DNA of 64,000 nucleotides from Actinopolyspora xinjiangensis (GTDB lineage: Bacteria; Actinomycetota; Actinomycetes; Mycobacteriales; Pseudonocardiaceae), in the NCBI RefSeq assembly GCF_900104475.1, contig NZ_FNJR01000002.1, positions 124,001 to 188,000 on the forward strand, read 5' to 3'. Numbering within the stretch: the stretch's first letter is position 1; each line of letters starts with the position of its first letter. A program made the position numbers and the translations under genes. Shown one piece after another: positions 21,733 through 31,040 of the stretch. A model generated the notes under the pieces. The model had not been told where the DNA came from and did no database searches. It saw nothing but the letters and a program-made list of their open reading frames with translations.

Positions 21733-23263
21733 GGATGACCTCCACGGTTCCGGTCTTCGCCATCAGGTTCAGCCGAACGGCGCCGCCGCCCGGTCCGTCG
21801 GAGCCCAGGTCGTTCTCCGTGACCCGCACGTCCCGGCCCGAGCGCTCGCGGCCGAGGCAGTCCACCGCTCCCAGCTCGCTGGCGCAGGTGATCCGAGCGT
21901 CGGTCTCCGGTGGCAGGTAGACCCGTACGGTTCCCATGCCCAGCGTGACGTCGGTTTCCGCTTCCTCGTCCCGGGAGAACCGCGTGCTCTCCAGGTCCAG
22001 GACGACGCTGCCCACCGAACCGGAGTACTCCGGGGCCAGTTCCGCCGCGTGCTCCGGGGTCGCGACCACGTCGGTGTAGTCCCGCCAGGGGCGTTCGGGA
22101 ATTACCGTGGCCAGCAGGGTCGCCAGCACAACCGGTATCGCGAAGAGGATGAGCCAGCGTCCCCGGTGCAGGAAGGACCCCACCAGCAGCCCACAGCCGA
22201 TCACTCCGAGCATCAGGGCCCATACCTTCACGGCGGCCAGCCCGAAGGTGATCCCGAAACCACCCGCCAGCAGCGCTACCCCCAGCGTCGCCAGCGTGAC
22301 CGAGTAGCGCGGTCGGCGGCGCCCGCCGGGAACCCCGCCCTGGGGCGGTGGTCCGGCCACCGGGGGTTCCCAGCCGGTCGGCGGTGGCTGGTGGGGCGGT
22401 TGCCCGAATCGATCGTCGGGGTGCCTGGGCGGTTCGGGAGCGGGTGGCACGTACGAGGTGGTCTCGGCGGTGGCGTCGGAACGCTCCGCCACGGGCCGCT
22501 CCGCCGTGGCCCCCGAAGCCGCGGCGGTTTCCACGGTCGCCGCCTCCGAGGGTTGCTCGGGTGCCCGCTCCCCGTGGCCCACCGGCCAGTAACCGTCCGT
22601 CCCGGAGGTCTCCGCTTCCCCCGGGGCCCGTTCCCCGGGGACGGCCGGACCGGCCTCCCCGGCCGGGTACGGTCCCTCCTCGGGACGCGTGCCCGGCTGT
22701 GCGGCGACGTTGGTCGTCGTGCCCGTCGCGCCGTACGGCAGCCGTGCCGGAACGCGGTCACCGAAGTGCCGGTGCAGCAGGTACAGCGCCAGCACCCCCA
22801 GTGCCAGCCCGAACATCCCGGACATGTCGAACGCCGCGAGCGCGGCGGGGACGAACAACACCGTTATCAGCACCAGCACCGCCAGCCGGATCGGCGTGTT
22901 CCTGTCGGTGTGGCCCTCTCGCGGCAGCGTCGCCCAGCCGAGCAGGTAGAACAGCAGACCGGCGCCGCCGTAGAAGGTTCCCACCACGAACACGACCCGA
23001 AGCAGCACCGGGTCCACTCCGTAGCGGTTGCCGAGCGCGGCGGCCACCCCGGCGATCTTGCGCCCCTCCGAGGGGCGCGCCGGACGCGTGTCCCAGAAGT
23101 CGTGGACGGTTCCCCTGATCTCCGCCCACGTTCCCCGCTCGCCGGTGTGGCCACCGGGCCGAGCGGTACCCCCCGAACCGGTACCGCTCGGACCCGCTCC
23201 CCCGGCGCCGGGGTGGTGCCCACCCCGGTAGTGCTGTCCGCCGTCGGTCGTTCCGCTGTTCAT
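21722..23263 (-). CDS. PspC-domain membrane protein with LiaF-like C-terminal domain
   Basis: A 513-residue membrane protein. A PspC domain occupies about 60-120 (EGRKIAGVAAALGNRYGVDP, then GLLFYLLGWATLP), followed by further membrane helices and a long Pro/Glu/Ala-rich cytoplasmic linker. A second group of helices and a C-terminal soluble domain of about 100 residues (LDLESTRFSRDEEAETDVTL, GMGTVRVYLPP) resemble the LiaF/DUF2154-type beta domain that regulates LiaRS-type systems. It is divergent from a PspC-domain histidine kinase and response regulator, so it is probably the membrane input or inhibitor of that pair. The ATG at 23263 was taken; a GTG 9 bases upstream, better spaced from AGGAA, is an alternative. 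Confidence 0.82.
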   Translation of the reverse strand: MNSGTTDGGQHYRGGHHPGAGGAGPSGTGSGGTARPGGHTGERGTWAEIRGTVHDFWDTRPARPSEGRKIAGVAAALGNRYGVDPVLLRVVFVVGTFYGGAGLLFYLLGWATLPREGHTDRNTPIRLAVLVLITVLFVPAALAAFDMSGMFGLALGVLALYLLHRHFGDRVPARLPYGATGTTTNVAAQPGTRPEEGPYPAGEAGPAVPGERAPGEAETSGTDGYWPVGHGERAPEQPSEAATVETAAASGATAERPVAERSDATAETTSYVPPAPEPPRHPDDRFGQPPHQPPPTGWEPPVAGPPPQGGVPGGRRRPRYSVTLATLGVALLAGGFGITFGLAAVKVWALMLGVIGCGLLVGSFLHRGRWLILFAIPVVLATLLATVIPERPWRDYTDVVATPEHAAELAPEYSGSVGSVVLDLESTRFSRDEEAETDVTLGMGTVRVYLPPETDARITCASELGAVDCLGRERSGRDVRVTENDLGSDGPGGGAVRLNLMAKTGTVEVIRGY

Positions 23264-23369
23264 ATCGCTCACTCTGCCGGGGTTCCTGGCTCCCGTCGTC
23301 AGGGTGGCCCCCTGAGGAGTCCCGGACAATCCGGCCGCCGCTCCCCGATGCGGGCGGTTCCCCGCGCGT

Positions 23370-24761
23370 GTGACTATCGAGGTCGTGCAGGTCCGTTCCA
23401 GACACTCGCCCAAGCAGCCCGTGACCGGGAAGGAAACCGGTGGAACGGCCGAACGACGGACCCGGCCGCTGTACGTCACCGGCACCGGCATCCCCCGGTT
23501 GTACCGGCGCCGTTCCGGACGGGTGGTGGCCGGTGTGGCCACCGGCATCTCGGACCATCTCGGGTTCCCCGTGGTGTGGGTCCGGGCCGTGTTCGCGATG
23601 CTGGCCGCCCTCGGCGGCGCGGGCATCGTGGGCTACGGGCTGTTGTGGATCTTCGTGCGGCAGCGTTCCGACATCCCCGGTACCGAGTCGGCACGGGAGC
23701 ACCGACAGGGGGTGGCCCTGCTGCTGCTGGGGGTGGGGCTGGCCGTGGTCGTGGCCTCGGTCAGCGCCGTGCCGCCGTGGCTGGTCGGCGCGTTGGGGGC
23801 CACGATGGTCGGCGGGGCCGTCATCTGGCGGGAGGCCGACGAGTCGCAGCGCGGGCAGTGGCGCGAGGGCGCCAGGTCCAGCTTGCTGGGACTGCTCGGC
23901 GGCGGGGGACGCGCCGGGGTGCTGCGGCTGCTCGTCGGTGCCGTCCTGGTGTTCCTCGGGCTCTACGCCTTCGTGCTCGCCACGACGATGGGCAGCGAGG
24001 TCCCTGTGGTGTTCGCCGCCGTGGTCGCGACGCTGATCGGGGTGGCGCTGCTGACCGTGCCGTGGTGGATGCGTCTCAGCGGGGACCTCGACGCGGAGCG
24101 CGCCACCAGAATCCGTTCGCAGGAGCGCGCCGAGCTCGCGGCCCACCTGCACGACTCGGTGCTGCAGACCCTGGCGCTGATCCAGAAGCAGGCCGGTGCC
24201 GAACGCGAGGTGCGCAGGTTGGCCAGGAGCCAGGAGCGGGAGCTGCGCCGCTGGTTGTACGGCCCCGACGGTTACAGTGGCTCCTCGCGGCCCATGACCC
24301 ACGCCCCCACCGCCTCCCCCTCGGCCTCTGCCGAGGAGGCGGGTACCGGTGAGCACGAGCGGGTGTCCGAGGAGACGCTGTCGGCGGAGCTGGCACGGAT
24401 CTGTGGGGAGGCCGAGGACGCGTTCGCCGTCACGGTCCAGCACGTGGTCGTGGGTGACGGTCCGCTGGACGAACCGCTGCGGGCGGTGCTGGCGGCGGCC
24501 AGGGAGGCGATCGTCAACGCGGCCAAGCACGCGGGGGTGGAGGAGGTCAGCGTCTACGCCGAGCTGCAGCCGGATCGGGCGGAGCTGTTCGTCCGGGACA
24601 GGGGAGTCGGTTTCGACCCGGACGCGGTGGACCCCGACAGGCACGGGCTGTCCGAGTCGATCCGGGGCAGGATGGAACGCAACGGTGGAAGGGTGCGGTT
24701 GCGCACCTCGCCCGGTTCGGGGACGGAGATACACCTCGACCTGCCGCGAGCGGCGGAGTGA
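23370..24761 (+). CDS. PspC-domain sensor histidine kinase
   Basis: A 463-residue NarX/DesK-type histidine kinase. A PspC domain (about 45-100, RRRSGRVVAGVATGISDHLG then GYGLLWIFV) is followed by further membrane helices to about residue 235. The HisKA_3 dimerisation helix contains the phosphorylated His in AELAAHLHDSVLQTLALIQK, and an HATPase_c domain follows with EAIVNAAKHAGVEEV and DRGVGFDPDAV. There is no large extracellular sensor, so signals are likely sensed in the membrane, probably envelope stress relayed by the divergent PspC/LiaF-like protein. The exact start is uncertain: 23370 is a GTG without a clear ribosome-binding site, and the true start could be up to 40 codons later. The cognate regulator follows 20 bp downstream. 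Confidence 0.9.
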   Translation: MTIEVVQVRSRHSPKQPVTGKETGGTAERRTRPLYVTGTGIPRLYRRRSGRVVAGVATGISDHLGFPVVWVRAVFAMLAALGGAGIVGYGLLWIFVRQRSDIPGTESAREHRQGVALLLLGVGLAVVVASVSAVPPWLVGALGATMVGGAVIWREADESQRGQWREGARSSLLGLLGGGGRAGVLRLLVGAVLVFLGLYAFVLATTMGSEVPVVFAAVVATLIGVALLTVPWWMRLSGDLDAERATRIRSQERAELAAHLHDSVLQTLALIQKQAGAEREVRRLARSQERELRRWLYGPDGYSGSSRPMTHAPTASPSASAEEAGTGEHERVSEETLSAELARICGEAEDAFAVTVQHVVVGDGPLDEPLRAVLAAAREAIVNAAKHAGVEEVSVYAELQPDRAELFVRDRGVGFDPDAVDPDRHGLSESIRGRMERNGGRVRLRTSPGSGTEIHLDLPRAAE

Positions 24762-24781
24762 ACATCGGTTAGGAGCCCGGG

Positions 24782-25501
24782 ATGGACGAACGAGACGACG
24801 AGCCGAGGAATCCGGCCGCCGGTGGCGAGGCGGAGGACAAGGACGTGGACGCCCCGGTTGGCGTCTACATCGTCGACGATCACGCGCTCTTCCGCACGGG
24901 GGTCCGCGCCGAGCTGGCCTCGTTCGAGGAGCGGGTTCGGGTGCTTGGGGAGGCGGGCTCCGTGGCCGAGGCCGTGGCCGGTATCGAGCACCTGCGACCC
25001 GCCGTGGTGCTGCTCGACGTGCACATGCCCGACGGTGGGGGCGCGGAGGTGCTGCGACGGGTGCGCGAGCGGGGGGTCGCCGCCGTCTTCCTCGCGCTCT
25101 CGGTCTCCGACGCGGCCGAGGACGTCATCACGGTGATCCGAGGTGGTGCGAGGGGCTACGTCACCAAGACGATCTCCGGGCGCGAGCTCGCCGACGCGAT
25201 CCGCAGGGTCGCGGCCGGGGACGCGGTGTTCTCCCCCCGGCTGGCCGGGTTCGTGCTGGACGCCTTCTCGCAGGGGCCGGACTCGGCGCGGGTCAGCGAT
25301 CCGGAGCTGGATCAGCTCACCCGCAGGGAGCGCGACGTGCTGCGGCTGCTGGCGCGGGGCTATTCCTATCGCGAGATCGGCTCCGAGCTGTTCATCTCGG
25401 TCAAGACGGTGGAGACCCACGTCTCCAGTGTGCTGCGCAAGACCCAACTGTCCAACCGCTACGAACTGTCCAAGTGGGCCTCCGACCGACGGTTGGTGTG
25501 A
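24782..25501 (+). CDS. NarL/LuxR-family response regulator
   Basis: A 239-residue two-component regulator. The receiver domain (about 27-145) keeps the Asp pair in VYIVDDHALFRTG, the phospho-acceptor Asp in VVLLDVHMPDGGG, Ser in LALSVSD and Lys in GYVTKTISG, so it should be phosphorylated normally. The C-terminal LuxR helix-turn-helix reads LTRRERDVLRLLARGYSYRE and ISVKTVETHVSSVLRKTQLS. An acidic tail of about 25 residues precedes the receiver. It lies 20 bp after the PspC-domain kinase in one operon and likely controls the divergent PspC/LiaF-like operon; that target is inferred from context. The ATG at 24782 is the only suitable start. Confidence 0.93.
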   Translation: MDERDDEPRNPAAGGEAEDKDVDAPVGVYIVDDHALFRTGVRAELASFEERVRVLGEAGSVAEAVAGIEHLRPAVVLLDVHMPDGGGAEVLRRVRERGVAAVFLALSVSDAAEDVITVIRGGARGYVTKTISGRELADAIRRVAAGDAVFSPRLAGFVLDAFSQGPDSARVSDPELDQLTRRERDVLRLLARGYSYREIGSELFISVKTVETHVSSVLRKTQLSNRYELSKWASDRRLV

Positions 25502-25611
25502 TCCGGGGCGAACAGCGGATTCCACGGGCTTTGGCGGTTCGCCTCGGCGGCACCTCTTCTCGTGAACGGGGCGCGCCCTCGCGCACGCCCGGCGGGCGGT
25601 CGGGCCGGAGC

Positions 25612-26574
25612 TCAGTCGCGCGCGTGTTCCGGGCTCTTCGTCTCGGTCTCGTCCCGGTGCTCGCGCCCGCTTCGCACGTTCGTTCGGCTCAGCGCGACTC
25701 CCAGCAGCACGATCAGCATTCCGGCGAGTACGCGCGGCCCGAGGCTCTCACCCAGCACGAGCCAGCCGAGCAGCACCGAGACCGCGGGCATCAGGTAGGT
25801 GACCGTGGACGCCGTGGTGGCTCCCTCGTCGGAGACGATCCGCAGGTGCAGCGCGAAAGCGAAGCCGGTTCCGAACACGCCGAGCACCCCGACGGCCAGC
25901 AGCGGAATCGGGGAGAGCTCGACCGGAGCCAGTCCGCCCAGCGGCAGGAGGAGCACGGAGAGGACGGCGGCGGCCGACATCTGCATCGCCCCCACGGTCA
26001 GCGGTGAGATCCTCCTGCCATCCGCGCCCGAGCCGTCCAGGCCGCGTCCCATGTAGACGAAACCGACGCCGTAGCTCATGGCGGCGCCGAGGCAGGCGAG
26101 CACGCCCCACCCCAGCAGGCCGCTCGAACCGTGCCAGGGAGCCAGGATCACCACCACTCCGGAGAACCCGACCAGTAGCCCCAGCAGCTGTAACGGCCGC
26201 ACCGAGCGCTCCGTGCCGAAAGCAAGTCCGAAAAGGACTGTCCACAGCGGCGTCGTGGCGTTGAGAACCCCCGCGATTCCGGAGTCCACGGTGCGTTCGC
26301 CGATCCCGAACAGCGTCCAGGGCAGCACGTTGCCGAACACCGCGGCGCCCGCGATGACGCCCCACAGCCTCCGCTCCTCGGGTGAACCGAATCCACCGGG
26401 GCGCAGCCCGCGCAACAGGCACAGCCCCACCAGGACGACCGCGCCGAGCGCGATCCGGGAGAACGTCACCTGGGTGGGAGACATCGCCTCCAGCCCGAGC
26501 TTGATGAACAGGAAGCTCGCTCCCCACAGCAGCGCGAGCGTTACGAGCCGCACGTAGTTGGCGCGGTTGTACAA
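25612..26574 (-). CDS. EamA/DMT-family transporter
   Basis: A 320-residue drug/metabolite-superfamily permease with two EamA repeats and ten predicted transmembrane helices. Repeat one starts LALLWGASFLFIKLGLEAMS and repeat two starts with LGWGVLACLGAAMSYGVGFV. A charged tail of about 30 residues closes the protein. Such proteins export metabolites or amino acids; the substrate cannot be told from sequence. The start is a TTG at 26574 preceded by GGAGG at 6 bases, giving MYNRANYVRLV. It is divergent from a LysR regulator across 127 bp, the usual layout for a regulator controlling its transporter. Confidence 0.88.
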   Translation of the reverse strand: MYNRANYVRLVTLALLWGASFLFIKLGLEAMSPTQVTFSRIALGAVVLVGLCLLRGLRPGGFGSPEERRLWGVIAGAAVFGNVLPWTLFGIGERTVDSGIAGVLNATTPLWTVLFGLAFGTERSVRPLQLLGLLVGFSGVVVILAPWHGSSGLLGWGVLACLGAAMSYGVGFVYMGRGLDGSGADGRRISPLTVGAMQMSAAAVLSVLLLPLGGLAPVELSPIPLLAVGVLGVFGTGFAFALHLRIVSDEGATTASTVTYLMPAVSVLLGWLVLGESLGPRVLAGMLIVLLGVALSRTNVRSGREHRDETETKSPEHARD

Positions 26575-26688
26575 GACGTTCCTCCACAGCGGCCGACCAT
26601 CGCGGTGAACCAGTTACGACCAACACGATGCGGGCCCGCTCGTATAAGTACAAGTGGTTTTTACTACACATACCTTTCAGTTCTGCTG

Positions 26689-26694
26689 TACTAT
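26689..26694 (+). promoter_or_regulatory. -10 element of the lysR gene (leaderless)
   Basis: TACTAT ends 7 bases before the ATG at 26702, so transcription should begin at or next to the start codon. The surrounding 26645-26700 is distinctly AT-rich and is the likely LysR operator region shared with the divergent transporter. Confidence 0.5.
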
Positions 26695-26701
26695 CAGCGC
26701 C

Positions 26702-27595
26702 ATGTTGGATGTCCGGCGCATGCAGGTGCTGCGGGCCGTGGTCAACAGTGGCTCGGTGAGCGCGGCCGCGAACAACCTCGGCTACACCCCCTCTGCCATC
26801 AGCCAGCAGCTCAGTACGCTGGAACGCGAGGCCGGGGTGTCGTTGCTGGAGAAGGTGGGCAGGGGAGTGCGGCCGACCTCGGCCGGGATGATGCTGGCCG
26901 AACGGGCCGGGGACCTCTCCGAACTGCTTTCCCGCACGGAGACCGAACTGGCGAAACTGCGCGCCGGCAACTCCGGGGTGCTGCGGCTGCGCTTCTTCCA
27001 GAGCGCCAGCGTGGCGCTGATCCCGCCCGCCGTCGCGACCTTCCGCGCCAGGTATCCGCAGGTCCGGCTGGATCTGGGGATGCAGGAGGACGGCATGCTG
27101 GAGCGACTCGCCGAAGGGGAAGCGGACCTGGCGGTGATCGTGGTCGGCAGGGAGGCCCGCAGCGTCCCCGGTGTCAGGCTGCTGCACCTGGTCGACGAGC
27201 CCTACCGGGTGGTGCTTCCGGTGGGACACCCGCTCTGTGAGGAGGACCAGATCGATCTCGCCCGGCTCTCCGAGGAATCCTGGATCCAGGAGTCCATGTC
27301 CTCGGGCCCCTGCGCGGAGTCGCTCTACGACGCCTTCGCCGCGGCGGGATTCACCCCGCACGTGGCGCTCGAATCGGACAGCGCCCAGTCTTCCCAGGGG
27401 TTCGTCGCGGCCGGGATGGGGATATCGCTGATTCCGCGTCTGGGACTGGATCCCGTCCACCCCGGGGTGGAGGTGCGACCGTTGCGCAACCCCGAACCCG
27501 TTCGCAGGATCCACGTGGCGGTGCGGGAATCGCTGGTGAATGCCCCCAACACGGTGGGGTTGCTGCAGGCGCTGCGGGAGGCCGCGCGGACCTAG
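26702..27595 (+). CDS. LysR-family transcriptional regulator
   Basis: A 297-residue LysR-type regulator. The N-terminal winged helix (1-60) reads MLDVRRMQVLRAVVNSGSVS with NLGYTPSAISQQLSTLE as the recognition region. The LysR substrate-binding domain follows (about 88-292), with its usual hinge and LAVIVVGREA and GMGISLIPRL elements. The ATG at 26702 follows a -10 box by 7 bases and has no ribosome-binding site, fitting a leaderless transcript. It probably regulates the divergent EamA transporter and itself. The effector is unknown. Confidence 0.92.
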   Translation: MLDVRRMQVLRAVVNSGSVSAAANNLGYTPSAISQQLSTLEREAGVSLLEKVGRGVRPTSAGMMLAERAGDLSELLSRTETELAKLRAGNSGVLRLRFFQSASVALIPPAVATFRARYPQVRLDLGMQEDGMLERLAEGEADLAVIVVGREARSVPGVRLLHLVDEPYRVVLPVGHPLCEEDQIDLARLSEESWIQESMSSGPCAESLYDAFAAAGFTPHVALESDSAQSSQGFVAAGMGISLIPRLGLDPVHPGVEVRPLRNPEPVRRIHVAVRESLVNAPNTVGLLQALREAART

Positions 27596-27656
27596 CGCCC
27601 AGCGGGATGCGATGGGAAACCGGCTCCGAGCCGGGCCGGGGCGGTTCGTCCCGGAC

Positions 27657-29330
27657 TCAGGTGGCGCCGCTGTCGGTGTTGACCAGTGCCCGCCCGTCCT
27701 CGATGATCATGCCGAAGACGTGCCGCTCGGTACTGCTGCCGCCGTCCTCCTTCCGATAGCGCAGCACGGCCTCGACCTGGTTGTCGCCGATCACGCGCGG
27801 TCCGCTGACTATCCGCACGTCCTCGATCGAGTCCCAGAAGTCCTCGTAGCTCTCCTGCCCCACCGACCTCAGTTCGGGCCCCAGCATCTCCCACGCCTCG
27901 TCGGTGTCCTCGGTCACCGTGGCGAAGTAGTCCCGAACGGTGGCGACCAGCTCCTCGTCGCCGACGGGCTCCGGGCCGGATTCGCTCTCCGGGGGTTCGG
28001 TGGAGGTCCGGGGCGCTGTGGCCGTCGAGCTCTCCGGCGTGGTGGGCCCGTCGGAAGGCGAGGAGCCGCCCCGTCCTTCGGTGGCTCCGTCCAGCGCGGT
28101 GGCGGAGGCGGCCGCGAGCGCGCCCGAGGAGGTGCTGGAGCCACCGCCGCTGCCGTTGACGGCGTTGGCGGCCAGTATCCCCAGCAGGATCGCGACCAGT
28201 ACCGCCACGGTCCAACCGGCCACCCGCTTGACGGTGCCGCTCCTGACCGTCCCCGCGCTCGTACCCACCCTGGTGGGTGGATTGGCGGTCGCCTGCGGTG
28301 TCCCCACCCGGGTCGGGTTCGACGGGTGGCCTCCCGCCCGCGACGACGGTGCGGGCGCCCCACCCGGCGGCACTCCCGGGGCCGGACTCATGACGGGCGC
28401 GCCCGGACCGGCCGGAGCGCTCGGACCGGCAGGGGGTGCCGGCGCGACCTGTCCCGGTTGCCCGGCCGGGCCCGGTGCCTGTTGCTTGGCCGGTGTACTC
28501 GGTAGGGGCTTGCTGTCGCGCACCGCCTGCAGGAGGTCCCTGGCCTGCGCCATGGTCGGTCGTTCCACCGGATCGGCGCGCAACAGCTCCAGCAACGCGG
28601 GAGCCATCGGCCCGGCGTTGCGGGGCGGTTCGACCTGTCCGCGCGAGACCCGGTGCAACAGGCTGATCGCGTTGTCGTCCACCCCGAACGGTGGATGCCC
28701 CTCGATGGCGGCGTAGAGCGTCGAACCCAGTGAGAACACGTCCGAGGCGGGAGCGGGGTCCCTGCCGAGGGCCACCTCCGGGGAGAGGTAGGCCGGCGTG
28801 CCGGCGAGGATGCCGCTCTTGGTGACCGCCACGTCGCCCACGGCCCGGGAAATGCCGAAGTCAGTGATCTTGGCGGTGCCGTCCGCGCCGAGCAGGATGT
28901 TGCCCGGTTTGAGGTCGCGGTGCACGATCCCGGCGAGATGGGCGGCGGCCAGCGCCGCGGCGACCTGCGCCCCGATGCCCGCCGCTTCCAGCGGGGGCAG
29001 CAGCCCCCGTTCGGAGATCCGCGAGGCCAGGCTCTCGGAGGGGAGGTATTCCATCACCAGTACCGGCTGGCCGTCCTCCTCCGCCACGTCGAACACGGCT
29101 ATGGCGTTCTGGTGCTGCAGCCGGGCCGCGATGCGCCCCTCCCGCATCGAGCGCTCGCGGGCTTCCCTGGTCTCCGCCTCGGTGTGCCCCTGCTGCAGCA
29201 GCAACTGCTTGACGGCCACGGTGCGCTGCAGGCGCTCGTCGACGGCGCGCCAAACGACTCCCATCGCACCGCTGCCGATGCTCTCGTGCAGCCGGTAGCG
29301 TCCCGCGATCAGGCGACCTTCGGCGCTCAC
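27657..29330 (-). CDS. PknB-type serine/threonine kinase with extracytoplasmic domain
   Basis: A 557-residue transmembrane Ser/Thr kinase. The kinase domain (about 10-265) has the glycine loop IGSGAMGVVW, Lys in VAVKQLLL, catalytic HRDLKPGN, DFGISRA and activation segment TKSGILAGTPAYLSPEVAL. A Pro/Ala-rich juxtamembrane linker of about 120 residues follows. A single helix (VAVLVAILLGILAANAV) leads to an outside Ser/Pro-rich stalk and a C-terminal domain of about 100 residues (VATVRDYFATVTEDTDEAWE) that looks NTF2-like rather than PASTA. The ligand is unknown. The GTG at 29330 follows GGGAGAA. It lies directly downstream of a paralogous kinase on the same strand. Confidence 0.91.
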   Translation of the reverse strand: MSAEGRLIAGRYRLHESIGSGAMGVVWRAVDERLQRTVAVKQLLLQQGHTEAETREARERSMREGRIAARLQHQNAIAVFDVAEEDGQPVLVMEYLPSESLASRISERGLLPPLEAAGIGAQVAAALAAAHLAGIVHRDLKPGNILLGADGTAKITDFGISRAVGDVAVTKSGILAGTPAYLSPEVALGRDPAPASDVFSLGSTLYAAIEGHPPFGVDDNAISLLHRVSRGQVEPPRNAGPMAPALLELLRADPVERPTMAQARDLLQAVRDSKPLPSTPAKQQAPGPAGQPGQVAPAPPAGPSAPAGPGAPVMSPAPGVPPGGAPAPSSRAGGHPSNPTRVGTPQATANPPTRVGTSAGTVRSGTVKRVAGWTVAVLVAILLGILAANAVNGSGGGSSTSSGALAAASATALDGATEGRGGSSPSDGPTTPESSTATAPRTSTEPPESESGPEPVGDEELVATVRDYFATVTEDTDEAWEMLGPELRSVGQESYEDFWDSIEDVRIVSGPRVIGDNQVEAVLRYRKEDGGSSTERHVFGMIIEDGRALVNTDSGAT

Positions 29331-29477
29331 AGTTCTCCCAGATCCTGGCGATGTCGGTGACCGGACGTGCCGACCGAACCCTGTCGGGTCAGCGCCACGC
29401 GACGGGCACAACAGTACTGCGTCCCGGGCACGAGGCTTCGGGCGGTCGGCACTCAGCGAGCGTGACCGGCCGTGCGA

Positions 29478-31040
29478 TCAGCTCCCGTCGCCGGAAGAGC
29501 TCCCCTGGCCGCCGTTGGCACCACCGTCCTCGCCGTTTGGATCGCCACCGGCCGTTCCGTCGTTACCCGATTCACCGTCACCGGATTCGCTGCCGCCGGA
29601 GCCATCGTCCCCGGAGCCCTCCTCGTTACCGCCGCCGCTTTCGGTGCCGTCGCCCTGGTCGTCCTCCGGAGCCGAGGACTCGGTCGCCGGGGCGGAACTC
29701 CGTTCGGCGGAGCTCTCCGGTGCCGACGTGATGATCGGAGGTTCGGTCGTCTCCGTGGTCGTGCGGTTCCAGTCCGGAGCCGGGTCCTGGTACCCGTCGT
29801 CCTCGGGGTAGTCCGGCACGGTGTTCTCGGTGATGTTCGTCTCGCTGGCAGGCGGCACCAGCGGTCGCGAGGTCTCGCCACCACCCGCCGGGTTCTCCCG
29901 CTGGGCGTCGTCGCTCAACAGCGAGGTGGCCACGAGTATCCCGGCGACGGCGGCCACCACGAGCAGTACTCCGGACACCACGAGTGGTGTCCTGCCGCGC
30001 GGTTTGCCGCCCGTCGGCTCGGCGCGCGGGGCGGAGTCCGGGTAGGAGGCGGCCTCGGCGCGTCCGGTTCCGCCGTAGCGCTCGTCCTCCTCCGGCCGGG
30101 TACCCGCGACCGCGGTACCGCCGTCGCGCGGATTCGAAGGGGGATCAGTGGCCGCCGCCGTGCCCGGATGCATCGCGGGTGGGATGGGGGCGGCCTTGGT
30201 CGGTACCGAGCTGACCGCCTGGCCTTCGGCGACCGCCTGCAACATCTCGTGGACCTGCGCCATGTCCGGCCGCTCCTCCGCGTCGGGCCGGAGCATGGCC
30301 AGCAGCGGTTCGGTCATCGGCCCCGCGTTCCGCGGTGGCTCCACCTTGCCCGCCGCCACGGAGTGCAGTAGCGCCAGTGTGTTCTCGTTCTGCCCGAACG
30401 GCGGTCTGCCCTCGATGGCCGCGTAGAGCGTCGCCCCCAGCGAGAAGACGTCCGAGGCGGGGCTGGGTTCCTTGCCGCAGGCCACGTCCGGTGACAGATA
30501 GGCGGGGGTACCCGCCAGCATCCCGGTCTTGGTGACGGCGACATCGCCCTGCGCCCGGGAGATCCCGAAGTCGGTGATCTTCACCGTGCCTTCGTCACCG
30601 AGCAGCACGTTGCCCGGTTTGATGTCGCGGTGCACCACTCCGGCGGAGTGCGCGGCCCCGAGGGCCGCCGCCACCTGCGCACCTATCCGGGCCACCTCGC
30701 GGGGCGGCAGGGGACCGTGTTCGGACATCATCGAAGCGAGACTGGTGGAGGGCAGGTACTCCATCACCAGCACCGGTTCGCCGTTCTCCTCGGCCACGTC
30801 GTAGACGGAGACAGCGTGCGGATGCTGCAGTCGTGCCGCGATGCGTCCCTCACGCATCGCCCGTTGTCGCGCCTCCTCGGCCTCGGCCGGATCCAGGCCG
30901 GGCTGGGTCAGCAATTGTTTGACCGCGACCGTGCGGTGCAGGCGCTCGTCGACACACTCCCACACCACGCCCATGGCGCCGCTTCCGATGCGCCGCTGCA
31001 CTCGGTAGCGTCCGGCGACCAGGCGACCTTCGTCGCTCAC
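29478..31040 (-). CDS. PknB-type serine/threonine kinase with acidic extracytoplasmic tail
   Basis: A 520-residue transmembrane Ser/Thr kinase closely similar to its downstream neighbour in the kinase domain: IGSGAMGVVW, VAVKQLLT, HRDIKPGN, DFGISRA and TKTGMLAGTPAYLSPDVAC. After a linker and one transmembrane helix (VVSGVLLVVAAVAGILVATS, about 348-367) the outside portion is low-complexity: Thr/Pro-rich, then Glu/Ser/Gly-rich, with no folded domain visible. That contrasts with the neighbour, whose tail ends in a globular domain. The pair probably arose by tandem duplication followed by replacement or loss of the sensor part. The GTG at 31040 gives the canonical start. The upstream 400-bp gap holds a 19-bp palindrome that might regulate it. 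Confidence 0.9.
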   Translation of the reverse strand: MSDEGRLVAGRYRVQRRIGSGAMGVVWECVDERLHRTVAVKQLLTQPGLDPAEAEEARQRAMREGRIAARLQHPHAVSVYDVAEENGEPVLVMEYLPSTSLASMMSEHGPLPPREVARIGAQVAAALGAAHSAGVVHRDIKPGNVLLGDEGTVKITDFGISRAQGDVAVTKTGMLAGTPAYLSPDVACGKEPSPASDVFSLGATLYAAIEGRPPFGQNENTLALLHSVAAGKVEPPRNAGPMTEPLLAMLRPDAEERPDMAQVHEMLQAVAEGQAVSSVPTKAAPIPPAMHPGTAAATDPPSNPRDGGTAVAGTRPEEDERYGGTGRAEAASYPDSAPRAEPTGGKPRGRTPLVVSGVLLVVAAVAGILVATSLLSDDAQRENPAGGGETSRPLVPPASETNITENTVPDYPEDDGYQDPAPDWNRTTTETTEPPIITSAPESSAERSSAPATESSAPEDDQGDGTESGGGNEEGSGDDGSGGSESGDGESGNDGTAGGDPNGEDGGANGGQGSSSGDGS

